Shown here: positions 49,992 to 60,045 of the stretch, piece after piece
Numbering within the stretch: position 1 is the first letter of the stretch
Layout of the letters: the number at the start of each line of letters is the position of its first letter
Assembly: GCA_913057985.1 (NCBI GenBank)
Contig: CAJXPL010000005.1
Location: forward strand, 1 to 64,000
Length of the DNA: 64,000 nucleotides
Source of the DNA: an uncultured Synechococcus sp.
GTDB lineage: Bacteria > Cyanobacteriota > Cyanobacteriia > PCC-6307 > Cyanobiaceae
Direction of reading: 5' to 3'
Made by a program: the position numbers and the translations under genes
Notes under the pieces: model-generated
The model's input: the letters and a program-made list of their open reading frames with translations, nothing else
Database searches by the model: none
Told to the model about the DNA's origin: nothing

Positions 49992-50357
49992 TTACTTCTT
50001 CTTGCCGGCCACAGTTTTCCGCGCGCCGCGGCGGGTGCGGGCGTTGGTGCGGGTGCGTTGGCCACGAACGGGAAGGCTCATGCGGTGGCGACGGCCACGG
50101 ACGCAGCCGATGTCCTGCAGGCGCTTGAGGGCCATGCCCTCCTGACGGCGCAGATCGCCTTCGAGGGTGTATTCCTCCATGGCGTTGCGGAGCTTCTGAA
50201 GATCTCCGTCCTCCAGATCTTTCACCCGGATGTCGGGGTTCACGCCGGTTTTGGCCAGGATGGCCTGTGAGCGGGTGAGACCAACTCCGTAGATGTAGGT
50301 GAGGGACACTTCGATCCGCTTGTCGCGGGGAATGTCAACGCCGGCGATCCGTGCCAC
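49992..50357 (-). CDS. rpsM: 30S ribosomal protein S13
   Basis: 121 residues; [40 protein letters not shown] and the Lys-rich end. The start codon is GTG (50355-50357), with no Shine-Dalgarno within 16 nt. A potential pseudoknot lies just upstream. The head protein contacts the A- and P-site tRNAs and L5. Confidence 0.97.
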   Translation of the reverse strand: MARIAGVDIPRDKRIEVSLTYIYGVGLTRSQAILAKTGVNPDIRVKDLEDGDLQKLRNAMEEYTLEGDLRRQEGMALKRLQDIGCVRGRRHRMSLPVRGQRTRTNARTRRGARKTVAGKKK

Positions 50358-50373
50358 GTTCGTTTAGTTGAAA

Positions 50374-50402
50374 AGGACAGATGCCTCCGAAGTCCTGGAG
50401 GC
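50374..50402 (-). promoter_or_regulatory. Possible pseudoknot immediately upstream of rpsM
   Basis: In the transcript sense, GCCTCC-AGGACTTC-GGAGGC forms a 6-bp hairpin, and loop bases AGGAC can pair with GTCCT four nt after the stem. This would make an H-type pseudoknot ending 16 nt before the GTG start. E. coli's alpha operon is controlled by an S4-bound pseudoknot at exactly this gene. Seen: complementarity. Inferred: folding and regulation. Confidence 0.45.
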
Positions 50403-50428
50403 GAGGAATGTTTCAGAACAGCGGGGGA

Positions 50429-50542
50429 TCAGCCCTGGCGCTGTTTGTGCTTGGGGTTAGCGCAAATGACCATGACCTTGCCGTGGCGACGGATCACCCG
50501 GCACTTGTCACACATTTTTTTCACTGAGCTGCGCACCTTCAT
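50429..50542 (-). CDS. rpmJ: 50S ribosomal protein L36
   Basis: A 37-residue protein: [20 protein letters not shown] then [17 protein letters not shown]. The zinc-binding pattern is CX2C (MCDKC), Cys27 and His32 (CANPKH). ATG is at 50540-50542 and TGA at 50429-50431. It sits between adk (46-bp gap) and rpsM. infA is absent at this spot. Confidence 0.97.
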   Translation of the reverse strand: MKVRSSVKKMCDKCRVIRRHGKVMVICANPKHKQRQG

Positions 50543-50588
50543 GAGGCGTGGCTCTCCAAATTTCCAAACGGCAACGTTACCATGCCGG

Positions 50589-51140
50589 TCAACCGAGAAC
50601 GGACTCGATCCGCTTGGTGATCTCCTCGACTGTGCCCTGGGAGGGGACGGAAACGAGGAGACCCTTGTCGCTGTAGAAGCGAATCAGGGGTGCGGTTTTC
50701 TCGCGGTAAACCTCCAGGCGATTGCGGATCACCCCTTCGTTGTCGTCGGCGCGACCGCGGGCCAACAGCCGTTCAATCAAAACGGCGTCATCCAGCTCCA
50801 GCAGAATCACGGCCTGGATGGGTTGCTGCAATTCGGCCAGCAGGGGTTCGAGGGCTTCAGCCTGGGGCACCGTGCGCGGGAACCCATCCAGCAGCCAGCC
50901 ATCGGTGGTGAGAGCCTTCATCTGGCTTTCCACAATCGCCAGCACAAGGGCGTCGCTCACCAGTTCGCCGCGGTTCATCACCGCTTCAGCTTCTTTGCCC
51001 AGATCGCTGCCGGCTGCCACTTCAGAGCGCAGTAGATCGCCTGTGGACAGATGCTTCATGCTGTTGGCATCGCACAGCCGAGCGGCTTGGGTGCCTTTGC
51101 CGGCTCCGGGAGGGCCAAGAAAGAGCAAGCGATTTTTCAT
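50589..51140 (-). CDS. adk: Adenylate kinase
   Basis: Balances AMP, ADP and ATP. A 183-residue short form. The P-loop is [18 protein letters not shown]; also [21 protein letters not shown] and [17 protein letters not shown]. The short lid domain lacks Zn cysteines. It lies between secY and rpmJ, the conserved spc-operon placement. Confidence 0.97.
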   Translation of the reverse strand: MKNRLLFLGPPGAGKGTQAARLCDANSMKHLSTGDLLRSEVAAGSDLGKEAEAVMNRGELVSDALVLAIVESQMKALTTDGWLLDGFPRTVPQAEALEPLLAELQQPIQAVILLELDDAVLIERLLARGRADDNEGVIRNRLEVYREKTAPLIRFYSDKGLLVSVPSQGTVEEITKRIESVLG

Positions 51141-51192
51141 GGTTGCGTAAGCGTGAGGTGACGTGAACGGAAGGTGCGCTGCCCAGCAGCGC

Positions 51193-52512
51193 TCACTGGC
51201 GAACGAGGCCTTCGTAGCGTTGTGAGATCACATAGGTCTGCACCTGCTTGGCCGTGTCGATGGCCACACCGACAAGGATCAGCAGTGATGTGGCGCCAAG
51301 CCCCTGGAAGGTCTGCACATTTGTGGCGCGTTCGACGGCCGCGGGAATGATGGCGACGGCGCCGAGGAACAGACCACCCAGCAAGGTGAGGCGGTTCTGG
51401 ACTCCTGAGAGATAAGTGGCCGTGGCGCTGCCGGGGCGAACGCCTGGAATCGCCACACCACCCCGTTTCAGGTTGGTGGCGATGTCAGCGGGATTCACCG
51501 TGAGAGAGGCATAGAAATAAGAGAAGCCCAGGATCAACGCAAAAAATGTGAGTGCGTATGGCCAGGGGTTCGCTGCCCCAGGATTCAGGGCACTGGCCGC
51601 ACGGATCAACCACTCACTCTTGGTGAGGTTGGCGATGGTGACCGGCAGGAAAATCAGGGCTGAAGCGAAAATGATCGGCATCACACCGCCGGCATTCAGC
51701 TTGAGCGGCAGATAGCTCTGCCGCGTCGGGAGCACACCTGCTCCACCCACCTGGCGCTTGGCGCTGACGATGGGGATACGGCGAGCTCCCTCCTGCACGA
51801 AGATGATTCCAACGATCGTGGCCAGGAACACCAGCACCAGAACAATGATGCCCAGCACGGTGTCCCTGTCACCGGTTTGAGCGGCTTCGATCGTGGCGCC
51901 GAGGGTGCGCGGCAGGGTGGCGACGATGTTCAGAAAAATCACCAGGGAAGCCCCCTGGCCGATGCCTCGCTCCGTGATCACTTCACTCAGCCACATCACC
52001 ACCATCGAGCCGGTCACCAGGGCCAGTGCCGTCTGCACCACAAAGGTCACTTCGCTCAGACCTTCCACGGCGTATTGGCGCAGGATCATGGCGAAGACGA
52101 CGCTCTGGACGAGACCCCAACCGAGCGCCACATAACGGGTGATCTGGGCGATCTTGCGTCGGCCAGCCTCGCCTTCATTCTTCTGGAGGTCTTCCAGCTG
52201 CGGCAGCGCTGCGGTCAGCAACTGGAGGATGATCGAGGCGTTGATGAAGGGCAGGATCCCCAGGGCAAAGATGCCCAGGGTGGAGATCCCGCCGCCGGTG
52301 AAGATGTCGAGAAAACCGATCAGCTGTCCGCCTTGATCGATGAATTGCTTGAAGGCTTCCCGATCGATTCCGGGCATTGGGATGTAGATCCCAAGACGCA
52401 CCAACAACAGCAGGCCGAGTGTGGTGAGCACGCGACTGCGGAGGCCAGGGTTGGTGATCAGCTGGCCGATCACTTCGGAGGCGTTGGGGTTGCGACCCCG
52501 ACTGACGAGCAT
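51193..52512 (-). CDS. secY: Preprotein translocase channel subunit SecY
   Basis: 439 residues with ten membrane helices forming the protein export/insertion channel for both plasma and thylakoid membranes. Blocks include LLLLVRLGIYIPMPGIDREA, FLDIFTGGGISTLGIFALGI (plug region) and GFSYFYASLTVNPADIATNL. The only SecY in cyanobacteria, so it serves both membranes. It is separated from rplO by 104 bp carrying a hairpin. Confidence 0.98.
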   Translation of the reverse strand: MLVSRGRNPNASEVIGQLITNPGLRSRVLTTLGLLLLVRLGIYIPMPGIDREAFKQFIDQGGQLIGFLDIFTGGGISTLGIFALGILPFINASIILQLLTAALPQLEDLQKNEGEAGRRKIAQITRYVALGWGLVQSVVFAMILRQYAVEGLSEVTFVVQTALALVTGSMVVMWLSEVITERGIGQGASLVIFLNIVATLPRTLGATIEAAQTGDRDTVLGIIVLVLVFLATIVGIIFVQEGARRIPIVSAKRQVGGAGVLPTRQSYLPLKLNAGGVMPIIFASALIFLPVTIANLTKSEWLIRAASALNPGAANPWPYALTFFALILGFSYFYASLTVNPADIATNLKRGGVAIPGVRPGSATATYLSGVQNRLTLLGGLFLGAVAIIPAAVERATNVQTFQGLGATSLLILVGVAIDTAKQVQTYVISQRYEGLVRQ

Positions 52513-52549
52513 GTCCGGAAGAAAGTGAAGTTGGGCGAAAAGCCAAGAA

Positions 52550-52580
52550 GCCGCCCGTGGATCGAAATCCAGCGGACGGC
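52550..52580 (-). promoter_or_regulatory. Intercistronic hairpin between rplO and secY
   Basis: In the transcript sense, GCCGTCCG pairs with CGGGCGGC over 8 bp (one U-G), then TGGAT with ATCCA around a TTCG loop, with one bulged C. The U-G pair would be C-A on the opposite strand, so the RNA of this operon is the likely selected form. A downstream CGCCC (52533-52537) can pair instead with the GGGCG in the 3' arm, giving a mutually exclusive second fold. A TTCTTGGCTTTT tract follows. Confidence 0.55.
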
Positions 52581-52616
52581 TCAGACCCTAGGGCTGACTT
52601 GGGGACGAGCCCTTGA

Positions 52617-53072
52617 TTAGTCGAGGATTTCGCAGGTTCCGCCTGCGGCTTCGATCTTGGTGCGGGCCGAGGCGGTGAACGCCGCGGCTTGCACTGTCAG
52701 CTTTTTGGCTTTCAGTTCACCGTTGCCGAGCATCTTCAGAGGATGCTTGGGGCTGGTCACGATGCCGTCCTTGACCAGGGAATCCAAGTTGACGGTGCTG
52801 CCGTCCTTCAGGTCGTTCAACGCCGAAACGTTGAGCACGGTGAAGAACTTGGGATTCACCAGGGGGAAGTGCTTCAGCTTCGGCACCCGGCGGTACAGAG
52901 GCATTTGGCCACCCTCGAAGCCGGGGCGCGTGGGGCGACCCGAACGGGATTTCTGGCCGCGCATACCGAAGCCGCAGCTTGCACCCTGACCGGCGGCGAT
53001 GCCGCGGCCCTTGCGCAATTTGCGGCGCCGAGCGCCCTTGTTGGATTTGAGGGAATCGAGTCGGAGAGTCAT
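52617..53072 (-). CDS. rplO: 50S ribosomal protein L15
   Basis: 151 residues; [40 protein letters not shown] and [15 protein letters not shown] are L15 blocks that thread through 23S rRNA. It lies 6 nt after rpsE; no rpmD (L30) gene separates them, as expected in cyanobacteria. Confidence 0.98.
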   Translation of the reverse strand: MTLRLDSLKSNKGARRRKLRKGRGIAAGQGASCGFGMRGQKSRSGRPTRPGFEGGQMPLYRRVPKLKHFPLVNPKFFTVLNVSALNDLKDGSTVNLDSLVKDGIVTSPKHPLKMLGNGELKAKKLTVQAAAFTASARTKIEAAGGTCEILD

Positions 53073-53078
53073 CGCGAA

Positions 53079-53723
53079 TCAGGAATAGATCTGTTCGAGG
53101 GAGATTCCCCGTTCCTTCGCCGTCTCCTTGTGGGTGCGGAGAAGCGACAGGGCCACCATGGCAGCCCGTGCATTGTTCAGGGGGGTCTTGCTGCCCAGGC
53201 GCTTGGCCAGGACATTCTTGATGCCGGCGAGTTCGAGCACTGTGCGGATGGAACCGCCAGCGATCACACCGGTACCAGGGGCTGCAGGGCGGATGAGCAC
53301 GCTGGCAGCACCATCACGACCATTGGAGAGGGTCGGGATGGAGTTGTGGCGGGTCAACGGCACTTTGACGAGGTGCTTCTTGCCATCGGCAACACCCTTG
53401 CGGACGGCACCGATCACATCACCGGCCTTGCCGACGCCAACGCCGACCTGGCCTTTTTCGTTGCCGACAACCACGATGGCCCGGAAGCTCATCTTCTTAC
53501 CGCCTTTCACGGTCTTGGAGACGCGGCGGATCTGAACCACGCGCTCCTGCCATTCGGAATCGCGCTCCTGGCCGCGACGGCCACCACGCCGGTCGCCACG
53601 ACGACCGTCACGGTCGCCACGGCCGCGGCGCTGTTCCTGTTGCTGCTGCCCTTCGGCTGCCGCTGGAACGTCGGCCGCACCCGGCACGGCGTTGGGATTG
53701 GATTGGGGGGAGGAATCTGTCAT
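53079..53723 (-). CDS. rpsE: 30S ribosomal protein S5 with long Arg/Gly-rich N-terminal extension
   Basis: 214 residues against about 167 in E. coli. The S5 core starts near residue 60 ([20 protein letters not shown]), with [20 protein letters not shown] and [17 protein letters not shown]. Before it lies an extension: Ser/Asn/Pro/Ala-rich, then Gln-rich (EGQQQQEQ), then [20 protein letters not shown]. The extension looks disordered and RNA-binding, and similar but variable tails occur in cyanobacterial S5. Confidence 0.97.
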   Translation of the reverse strand: MTDSSPQSNPNAVPGAADVPAAAEGQQQQEQRRGRGDRDGRRGDRRGGRRGQERDSEWQERVVQIRRVSKTVKGGKKMSFRAIVVVGNEKGQVGVGVGKAGDVIGAVRKGVADGKKHLVKVPLTRHNSIPTLSNGRDGAASVLIRPAAPGTGVIAGGSIRTVLELAGIKNVLAKRLGSKTPLNNARAAMVALSLLRTHKETAKERGISLEQIYS

Positions 53724-53737
53724 GGGTTGAGCAGGAA

Positions 53738-54106
53738 TCAGAACTGAAGGCCCGCTTCCCGGGCGGCATCGGCGAGGGCTTTAATCCGGCCGTGGTACAG
53801 ATTTCCGCCGCGGTCGAACACCACCTGCTGGATGCCTTTGGCGATGGCGCGCTTGGCGACCAATTCGCCAACGGCGACAGAGGCGTCGCAGCTGCCGCCT
53901 GGTGCCTTAAGGCCGGCGCGCAGCTCCTTGTCAACGGTGGAGGCGGAGCAGAGTGTGCTCTGGGCCGCGTCGTCGATGACCTGGGCGTAGATGTGGTTGT
54001 TGGAGCGGAACACGGCCAGCCGCGGACGGTCGGAGGTTCCGGTGATGTGACGACGCAGACGCCGGTGGCGTTTCTGCGTCTGCTGTTTGCGGGACAGTTG
54101 GGACAT
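53738..54106 (-). CDS. rplR: 50S ribosomal protein L18
   Basis: 122 residues; [35 protein letters not shown] and [20 protein letters not shown]. Binds 5S rRNA. 15 nt before rpsE. Confidence 0.98.
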   Translation of the reverse strand: MSQLSRKQQTQKRHRRLRRHITGTSDRPRLAVFRSNNHIYAQVIDDAAQSTLCSASTVDKELRAGLKAPGGSCDASVAVGELVAKRAIAKGIQQVVFDRGGNLYHGRIKALADAAREAGLQF

Positions 54107-54139
54107 GGTGGGTGAAGGGAAGGAACGTCAGGACAAGGC

Positions 54140-54679
54140 TTATTTCTTGCCGGACTTGCCTGCCTTGCGCAGGATGCGCTCGCCCTCGTACTTGATGCCT
54201 TTGCCCTTGTAGGGCTCGGGGGGACGGATGGCGCGGACCTTGGCGGCTTCGTTGCCCACCAGCTCCTTGTCGATGCCGGAGACGATCACCTTGGTGTTGT
54301 TCTCCACCTTGAAGGTGATGCCTTCAGGGGCTTCCATCTCGACGGGGTGGCTGTAGCCAGCACTCACCACCAGAGTTTTGCCTTTGACCTGGGCACGGGA
54401 GCCCACACCAACGATCTCCAGGGCTTTGCTGTATCCGTTGCTGACACCCTCGATCATGTTGGCGACGAGAGTGCGGCTGAGGCCGTGGCGCTCACGGGAG
54501 ATGCGCTTGGTGCTCGTGGGAGAGACCACGATGGTGTTGTTGTCCTGGCTGACGCTGACGCCTTCAGGAAGGGTGCGCTCCAGTTCGCCTTTGGGTCCTT
54601 TCACCTTGACGGTGAGACCGTCGAGGGAAACCGTGACCTTTTCAGGGACGGGAACAGGGTTTTTGCCGATTCGTGACAT
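54140..54679 (-). CDS. rplF: 50S ribosomal protein L6
   Basis: 179 residues; [35 protein letters not shown] and the terminal [17 protein letters not shown], the 23S rRNA-binding loop near the GTPase factor site. 33 nt before rplR. Confidence 0.98.
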   Translation of the reverse strand: MSRIGKNPVPVPEKVTVSLDGLTVKVKGPKGELERTLPEGVSVSQDNNTIVVSPTSTKRISRERHGLSRTLVANMIEGVSNGYSKALEIVGVGSRAQVKGKTLVVSAGYSHPVEMEAPEGITFKVENNTKVIVSGIDKELVGNEAAKVRAIRPPEPYKGKGIKYEGERILRKAGKSGKK

Positions 54680-54693
54680 GGTTCAGCTCCGGA

Positions 54694-55095
54694 TCAGTAG
54701 ACGTAACAGAGCACTTCGCCACCGACGCCCTCACGACGGGCGTCGCGGTCGCTCATCACACCTTTGGAGGTTGAGATGATCGCCACGCCCAGTCCGCCGA
54801 GGACTTTGGGCAGGCCGCGAGTGTTCTTGTAGATGCGGAGACCGGGCTTGCTGACCCGCTGCATGGAGCGGATGGTGGGCAGCCTGTGCTTGCCGCTGTA
54901 CTTGAGGGCGAGCACCAGTTCGGTGCGAACGCCTTCACCCTGCTCGCTGATCTCGGAGATGAAGCCCTCCTGCTGCAGCACCTTGGCGATGCTGCGGGTC
55001 ATCCGCGAAGCGGGGATCTTGGTGGTGTCGTGACGTTTCTCACTCGCATTGCGAATGCGGGTGAGCATGTCGGAAATGGGGTCGTGGTTGGCCAT
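54694..55095 (-). CDS. rpsH: 30S ribosomal protein S8
   Basis: 133 residues; [40 protein letters not shown] and the end [11 protein letters not shown]. Key 16S central-domain binder and, in E. coli, translational repressor of the spc operon at rplE; no equivalent site was recognised here. Confidence 0.98.
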   Translation of the reverse strand: MANHDPISDMLTRIRNASEKRHDTTKIPASRMTRSIAKVLQQEGFISEISEQGEGVRTELVLALKYSGKHRLPTIRSMQRVSKPGLRIYKNTRGLPKVLGGLGVAIISTSKGVMSDRDARREGVGGEVLCYVY

Positions 55096-55114
55096 AGGTG
55101 TCGACGGGGAGGGC

Positions 55115-55654
55115 TCAGTTGCTCTGGAACGGCATTCCCATCTCGCGGAGGAGGGCCCGGCCCTCTTCGTCCGAACGGGCAGTGGTCACGATGGTGATGT
55201 CCATGCCCCGGATCGCATCGATCTTGTCGAAGGAGATCTCAGGGAAAATGATCTGTTCGCGCACCCCAAGGGTGTAGTTGCCGCGGCCATCGAAACTCTT
55301 GGGGCTGACCCCGCGGAAGTCGCGGATGCGGGGCAGCGCCAGGTTGATGAGGCGCTCGAGGAAGGCATACATCCGATCACCACGGAGGGTGACGGCACAT
55401 CCGATCGGCATGCCCTGCCGAATCTTGAAGCCGGCGATGGCTTTTTTGGCACGGGTCACAACGACCTTCTGGCCGGTGATCTGCGCCAGCTCATTCACCG
55501 AAGCCTCGAGGGACTTGGCATTGGCGGCGGCTTCGCCGAGGCCCCGGTTGACGGTGACTTTCACCACCTTGGGGACTTCATGGATGTTGGTGAGGGAGAG
55601 ATCCTTCTGCAGCTTGGGCTGGATGGTCTCCCGGTAGCGCTTCTTGAGTGACAT
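55115..55654 (-). CDS. rplE: 50S ribosomal protein L5
   Basis: 179 residues; [40 protein letters not shown] and [20 protein letters not shown]. Binds 5S rRNA and forms the bridge to S13. It follows rplX by 40 nt; rpsN (S14) is not between rplE and rpsH. Confidence 0.98.
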   Translation of the reverse strand: MSLKKRYRETIQPKLQKDLSLTNIHEVPKVVKVTVNRGLGEAAANAKSLEASVNELAQITGQKVVVTRAKKAIAGFKIRQGMPIGCAVTLRGDRMYAFLERLINLALPRIRDFRGVSPKSFDGRGNYTLGVREQIIFPEISFDKIDAIRGMDITIVTTARSDEEGRALLREMGMPFQSN

Positions 55655-55694
55655 AACGGGTTGGGGTGCTTCTGGGCGTGGTCAGAAGTCGGGA

Positions 55695-56051
55695 TCAGTC
55701 GAGGACTTCACCGGTTTTCTTCAGCCGGCGCTTCTTGGTGCCGTCCTTCTCGACGACGATTTCAACGCGGCTGGCCACCTTTTTGTCGGTGGAATACAGC
55801 ATCACGTTGGAGGCATGCAGGGATGCTTCCTCCGTCACGATGCGGCCGGTCTCGCCCTCCTGGGTGGGCTTTTCGTGGCGGGTGCGCATGTTCACGCCCT
55901 CCACGACGACACGGTTTTCGTTGGGCAGAGTGCGCAGAACGGCACCGGTCTTGCCCTTGTCCTTGCCGGCGATCACCTGAACGGTGTCGCCTTTGCGGAT
56001 GCGCATCTTGATGCGCTCGGTGGCCTTGGCCTTGGTGGTTGCAGTCGCCAT
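55695..56051 (-). CDS. rplX: 50S ribosomal protein L24
   Basis: 118 residues; [20 protein letters not shown] is the KOW motif, followed by [19 protein letters not shown]. Early 23S assembly protein at the tunnel exit. It starts 2 nt after rplN. Confidence 0.98.
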   Translation of the reverse strand: MATATTKAKATERIKMRIRKGDTVQVIAGKDKGKTGAVLRTLPNENRVVVEGVNMRTRHEKPTQEGETGRIVTEEASLHASNVMLYSTDKKVASRVEIVVEKDGTKKRRLKKTGEVLD

Positions 56052-56053
56052 GG

Positions 56054-56419
56054 TCAGATCACCTCCGGAGCGAGGGACACGATTTTGGTGAAGCTGCGCT
56101 CACGCAGCTCACGGGCCACCGGTCCGAAGACGCGGGTGCCTTTCGGGTTTTTGTCGTCGTTGATGATGACGGCGGCGTTGTCGTCGAAACGGATTGAGTT
56201 TCCGGTTTCACGACGCATGGTGGCTTTGGTGCGCACCACAACGGCCTTCACCACGTCGGACTTTTTGACGCCCATGTTGGGGGCGGCATCCTTCACGGCG
56301 GCAACGATCACGTCGCCCACGTGGGCATAGCGACGGTTGGTGCCGAGGACGCGAATGCACTGAATGCGCTTGGCGCCGCTGTTGTCGGCAACGGTGAGAT
56401 AGGACTCCTGCTGGATCAC
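56054..56419 (-). CDS. rplN: 50S ribosomal protein L14
   Basis: 121 residues; [40 protein letters not shown] and [17 protein letters not shown]. Forms the intersubunit bridge near EF-G. Overlaps rpsQ by 4 nt. Confidence 0.99.
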   Translation of the reverse strand: MIQQESYLTVADNSGAKRIQCIRVLGTNRRYAHVGDVIVAAVKDAAPNMGVKKSDVVKAVVVRTKATMRRETGNSIRFDDNAAVIINDDKNPKGTRVFGPVARELRERSFTKIVSLAPEVI

Positions 56420-56712
56420 TGCTTCACCTCCTGAGCTTCAGCCTTGTTGGCTTCCTCAGCTGCAGCTTTCGGGCTGTGGCTGAGAACCTCGGCGATGGCC
56501 CACCGCTTTTGGCGGCTCATCGGACGGGTTTCAGTGATGCGAACGCGGTCACCGACGCGACAGGTGTTGTCTTCGTCGTGAGCCTTGTAACGGGTGGTAC
56601 GGCTGACCGTCTTTTGATAGATGGGGTGTGGGAAGCGGCTTTCCACCGCGACCACCACCGTTTTTTCCATCTTGTCGCTGACGACGGTGCCGATCCTTTC
56701 CTTGACTGCCAT
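56416..56712 (-). CDS. rpsQ: 30S ribosomal protein S17
   Basis: 98 residues; [40 protein letters not shown] and [17 protein letters not shown] are the OB-fold S17 blocks. A 15-residue Ala/Glu-rich tail extends past the family core. Overlaps rplN by 4 nt. Confidence 0.98.
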   Translation of the reverse strand: MAVKERIGTVVSDKMEKTVVVAVESRFPHPIYQKTVSRTTRYKAHDEDNTCRVGDRVRITETRPMSRQKRWAIAEVLSHSPKAAAEEANKAEAQEVKQ

Positions 56713-56729
56713 GGTTACGGAGTGGGGGA

Positions 56730-56939
56730 TCAGGAGGCGGTGGAGCGCTGACGCTCCGACTGCACCGTCAGCAGCTGGGCCAGCTTGATGCGGACCTCTT
56801 TGAAACGGTGCGTGTTAGCGAGCTGGCGCGTGGCCTGCTGGAAACGGAGTTGGAACAGCTCGCGGCGCAGGCCGTCGATCTGTTCGTTGATGTCCGAATC
56901 GGACAGGCTGCGCACATCGGCGGCGTTGGGACGGGCCAT
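56730..56939 (-). CDS. rpmC: 50S ribosomal protein L29
   Basis: 69 residues, two-helix protein: [40 protein letters not shown] and [15 protein letters not shown]. Near the tunnel exit, docking site for trigger factor and SRP partners. Starts 2 nt after rplP. Confidence 0.97.
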   Translation of the reverse strand: MARPNAADVRSLSDSDINEQIDGLRRELFQLRFQQATRQLANTHRFKEVRIKLAQLLTVQSERQRSTAS

Positions 56940-56941
56940 GG

Positions 56942-57418
56942 TCAGGACTCCACGGTGACGGCTTCAGAAGCTGCCGGAGCCTTGGCACCAGCTGACTTCT
57001 CCTGCTCATCCAGTTGGATGAACTTGGTCTTCACGGGAAGCTTGTACTGCGCGAGGCGCATGGCTTCCCTGGCGATTTCGGGGGTGATTTCATCACCGCC
57101 CATCTCGAACAGGATCCGGCCGGGCTTGATCACCGCCACCCAGAATTCTGGGTTGCCCTTACCGGAACCCATCCGGGTTTCGGCAGCGCGCATGGTGACC
57201 GGCTTGTCGGGGAAGATCCGGATCCAGATTTTTCCGCCACGTTTGACGTAGCGGGTCATGGCACGGCGGCTGGCCTCGATCTGGCGCGAGGTGATCCAGC
57301 CACATTCCTGTGCCTGCAGCGCGAATTGTCCGAAGGCAATGGTGTTGCCCCGGGTGGCGACGCCGCGCATGCGGCCTCGCTGCTGCTTACGGAATTTGAC
57401 GCGTTTTGGACTCAGCAT
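56942..57418 (-). CDS. rplP: 50S ribosomal protein L16
   Basis: 158 residues, about 20 more than usual. [40 protein letters not shown] and [20 protein letters not shown] are conserved. The extra C-terminal residues ([19 protein letters not shown]) are Ala/Glu-rich and probably flexible. Confidence 0.98.
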   Translation of the reverse strand: MLSPKRVKFRKQQRGRMRGVATRGNTIAFGQFALQAQECGWITSRQIEASRRAMTRYVKRGGKIWIRIFPDKPVTMRAAETRMGSGKGNPEFWVAVIKPGRILFEMGGDEITPEIAREAMRLAQYKLPVKTKFIQLDEQEKSAGAKAPAASEAVTVES

Positions 57419-57434
57419 GGTTCAGGCCTCCTGT

Positions 57435-58163
57435 TCAACCCTCGTTTGAGCGGTCTTCGAACTGTTGGGGCCGACGGCTGGCCCGGCGCCGGGGGGCGGC
57501 ACCCACCGGCATGGGCTGAGCCTGTTCGCTCAGCACTTCGCCCTTGAACACCCACACCTTGATGCCGAGCACGCCGTAGGTCGTGCTGGCCACCTTGGTG
57601 GCGTAGTCGATGTCGGCACGCAGGGTGTGCAGGGGCACCCGACCCTCGCGGGTCCACTCCGTTCGGGCGATCTCAGCACCGTTCAGGCGACCGGAGACCT
57701 GGATCTTCAGACCCAGAACTCCGGCACGCTGAGCGCGCTGCACAGCCATGCGGATGGTGCGGCGGAAGGCCACACGCTTCTCCAGCTGCTGGGCGATGTA
57801 CTCGGCAAGGAGGAAGGCATCACCGTCGACGCGTTCGACCTCGACAACATTGATCCGCACCTGACGACTGGAGTCGCCGATGGTCTTCTGAATGCCGGAG
57901 CGAAGCTCTTCGATGCCGCTGCCTTGACGGCCGACCAGCACACCGGGGCGTGCGGTCTTGAGTTCAACTTCCAGTTGATCGGCCTTGCGGGCGATCAGCA
58001 CATCGCTGATGCCGGCGGAGCCGTACTTCTTGTGGATGAACTTGCGAATCCGGTCGTCCTCCTGCAGGAGAGCCGGATAGTTCTTGCTGGAGGCGTACCA
58101 GCGTGACCGGTGTTCCTGGGTGATCCCCAGGCGCAGACCGGTTGGGTTGATTTTGTGTCCCAT
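57435..58163 (-). CDS. rpsC: 30S ribosomal protein S3
   Basis: 242 residues; [20 protein letters not shown], the KH domain [18 protein letters not shown] and the C-terminal [20 protein letters not shown]. Forms the mRNA entry tunnel. The final 25 residues are Arg/Pro-rich. Confidence 0.99.
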   Translation of the reverse strand: MGHKINPTGLRLGITQEHRSRWYASSKNYPALLQEDDRIRKFIHKKYGSAGISDVLIARKADQLEVELKTARPGVLVGRQGSGIEELRSGIQKTIGDSSRQVRINVVEVERVDGDAFLLAEYIAQQLEKRVAFRRTIRMAVQRAQRAGVLGLKIQVSGRLNGAEIARTEWTREGRVPLHTLRADIDYATKVASTTYGVLGIKVWVFKGEVLSEQAQPMPVGAAPRRRASRRPQQFEDRSNEG

Positions 58164-58183
58164 TGGGTCAGAGTCCTCGGGGG

Positions 58184-58549
58184 TCAGGAATCGGTCTGAG
58201 CCGCCACAGCAATGCTGATGTGGCAGGTCTGTTTCTTGATCTGGTAAGCCCGGCCCTGGGCGCGGGGGCGATAGCGCTTCATGGAGGGGCCCATGTCAGC
58301 GGTCGCGCTCGAGATCACCAGAGATGACGGGTCGAGACCGAGGTTGTGCTCAGCGTTGGCCACCGCAGACCGGAGCACCTTGGTGATCGGGCCGGTGGAG
58401 CGGTAGGGCATGAACTCGAGCATGATCAGCGCGTCGCGATAAGTGCGGCCACGGATTTGGTCGAGCACACGGCGCACCTTCGACACGGAGCCTCGGATGA
58501 AGCGACCGTGAGCCTGGGCGGTGGGTGCCGTTTGGGTTGACGATGTCAT
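58184..58549 (-). CDS. rplV: 50S ribosomal protein L22
   Basis: 121 residues; [40 protein letters not shown] and the beta-hairpin end [20 protein letters not shown] that lines the peptide tunnel. 3 nt after rpsS. Confidence 0.98.
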   Translation of the reverse strand: MTSSTQTAPTAQAHGRFIRGSVSKVRRVLDQIRGRTYRDALIMLEFMPYRSTGPITKVLRSAVANAEHNLGLDPSSLVISSATADMGPSMKRYRPRAQGRAYQIKKQTCHISIAVAAQTDS

Positions 58550-58552
58550 GGA

Positions 58553-58828
58553 TTAGCGGCCTCCTTTCTTGTCTCTGATGTGGCCCTTGAAGGTGCGGGT
58601 GGGAGCGAACTCTCCCAGCTTGTGGCCCACCATCTGCTCGGTGATGAACACCGGCACATGGGTGCGGCCGTTGTGAACCGCGATCGTGTGGCCGATCATC
58701 ATCGGCAGGATCGTGGAGGCCCGTGACCAGGTCTTGATCACAGACTTGTCGTCGTTGTCGTTCTGCTTTTCAACCTTGCGGAGCAGGCTGTCGGCAATAA
58801 ACGGACCTTTTTTGAGTGAACGTCCCAT
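58553..58828 (-). CDS. rpsS: 30S ribosomal protein S19
   Basis: 91 residues; [40 protein letters not shown] and [20 protein letters not shown]. Head protein partnered with S13. Confidence 0.99.
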   Translation of the reverse strand: MGRSLKKGPFIADSLLRKVEKQNDNDDKSVIKTWSRASTILPMMIGHTIAVHNGRTHVPVFITEQMVGHKLGEFAPTRTFKGHIRDKKGGR

Positions 58829-58863
58829 AACGGTTTAAGCAAGCGGATAAGTGATGGTTTGCA

Positions 58864-59727
58864 TCAGGAATCGCGTCCGCCACGGCTCCGCTTGGAGGTC
58901 TTGCGACGCTTCCGGAGCACGTATTGGTTGCTGGGTTTGTTCCGCTTGCGGGTCTTGAGACCGAGGGCGGGTTTGCCCCAGGGGGTCACCGGGCCGGAAC
59001 GGCCGATCGGTGCACGACCCTCTCCACCACCGTGGGGGTGATCGCAGGGGTTCATCACACTGCCTCGGACCTGAGGACGGCGACCGAGCCAGCGGCGACG
59101 ACCGGCCTTACCCAGGCTGGTGTTGCGCATCTCAGAGTTACCGACCTCGCCGAGGGTGGCGTAGCACTCGCGGCGAACCAGGCGAACCTCGGTGGAGGGC
59201 AGCTTCAGAGCGACGTAGTCGCCTTCTTTTGCCATCACCTGGGCACTGGCACCGGCGGTACGGACCATCTGGCCACCACGACCGGCGTAGAGCTCAACGC
59301 AGTGAACCGCCGAACCGAGGGGCACCGAGGACAACGGCATGGCGTTGCCGTTCTCGATCGGGGCATCAGGGCCGGAGACCACGGTCTGGCCCACCTGAAC
59401 TCCTGCAGGAGCAAGGATGTAGCGCTTCTCGCCATCGGCGTAGAAGAGCAGTGCCAGACGCGCGTTGCGGTGCGGGTCGTAGTGAATCGCGGCCACCTTG
59501 GCGGGGACACCGTGCTTGTTGCGACGGAAATCCACCACGCGATAGAGGCGCTTGTGGCCACCACCGCGGTGGCGGCAGGTGATCACACCGCGGTTGTTGC
59601 GGCCCTTGCGGCGGTGTTTGGCCACCACCAGGGTCCGCTCCGGCTTGCGGCTGGTGATCTCACTGAAATCAGTGACCACCCGGGTGCGGGTACCGGGGGT
59701 GTAGGGGCGGAAATTACGGATTGCCAT
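58864..59727 (-). CDS. rplB: 50S ribosomal protein L2
   Basis: 287 residues; [39 protein letters not shown] and [20 protein letters not shown], with the peptidyl-transferase-centre His in [10 protein letters not shown]. 15 nt after rplW. Confidence 0.99.
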   Translation of the reverse strand: MAIRNFRPYTPGTRTRVVTDFSEITSRKPERTLVVAKHRRKGRNNRGVITCRHRGGGHKRLYRVVDFRRNKHGVPAKVAAIHYDPHRNARLALLFYADGEKRYILAPAGVQVGQTVVSGPDAPIENGNAMPLSSVPLGSAVHCVELYAGRGGQMVRTAGASAQVMAKEGDYVALKLPSTEVRLVRRECYATLGEVGNSEMRNTSLGKAGRRRWLGRRPQVRGSVMNPCDHPHGGGEGRAPIGRSGPVTPWGKPALGLKTRKRNKPSNQYVLRKRRKTSKRSRGGRDS

Positions 59728-59742
59728 GACGATTCAGACCCC

Positions 59743-60045
59743 TCAGGACTCAGGGAAGAGTTGGATCGAGTTGCCCTCCGCCAGGCGCACCACGGCTTTC
59801 TTCACCTGGGCACGTTTGCCGGCGAAGCGACCCATGCGACGGGAGCGTCGCGGGGGGTTCATGGTGCTGATGCCGGTGACCTTCACATCGAAGAGCTGCT
59901 CAATGGCGGCCTTGATGTCGGGCTTTGCGGCGCGGTGGTCCACCTCGAAGGTGTACTGGTTGATTTCGAGGGCGCGGGTGGCCTTCTCGGTGATCAGGGG
60001 ACGGCGGATCACATCCGCCAGGCGTCCTTGGAAACGTTCAGTCAT
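59743..60045 (-). CDS. rplW: 50S ribosomal protein L23
   Basis: 100 residues; [20 protein letters not shown] and [20 protein letters not shown] are the L23 core at the exit tunnel where trigger factor binds. ATG 60045 overlaps the rplD end by 8 nt, implying coupling; an upstream in-frame start at 60099 would lie within rplD. Confidence 0.97.
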   Translation of the reverse strand: MTERFQGRLADVIRRPLITEKATRALEINQYTFEVDHRAAKPDIKAAIEQLFDVKVTGISTMNPPRRSRRMGRFAGKRAQVKKAVVRLAEGNSIQLFPES

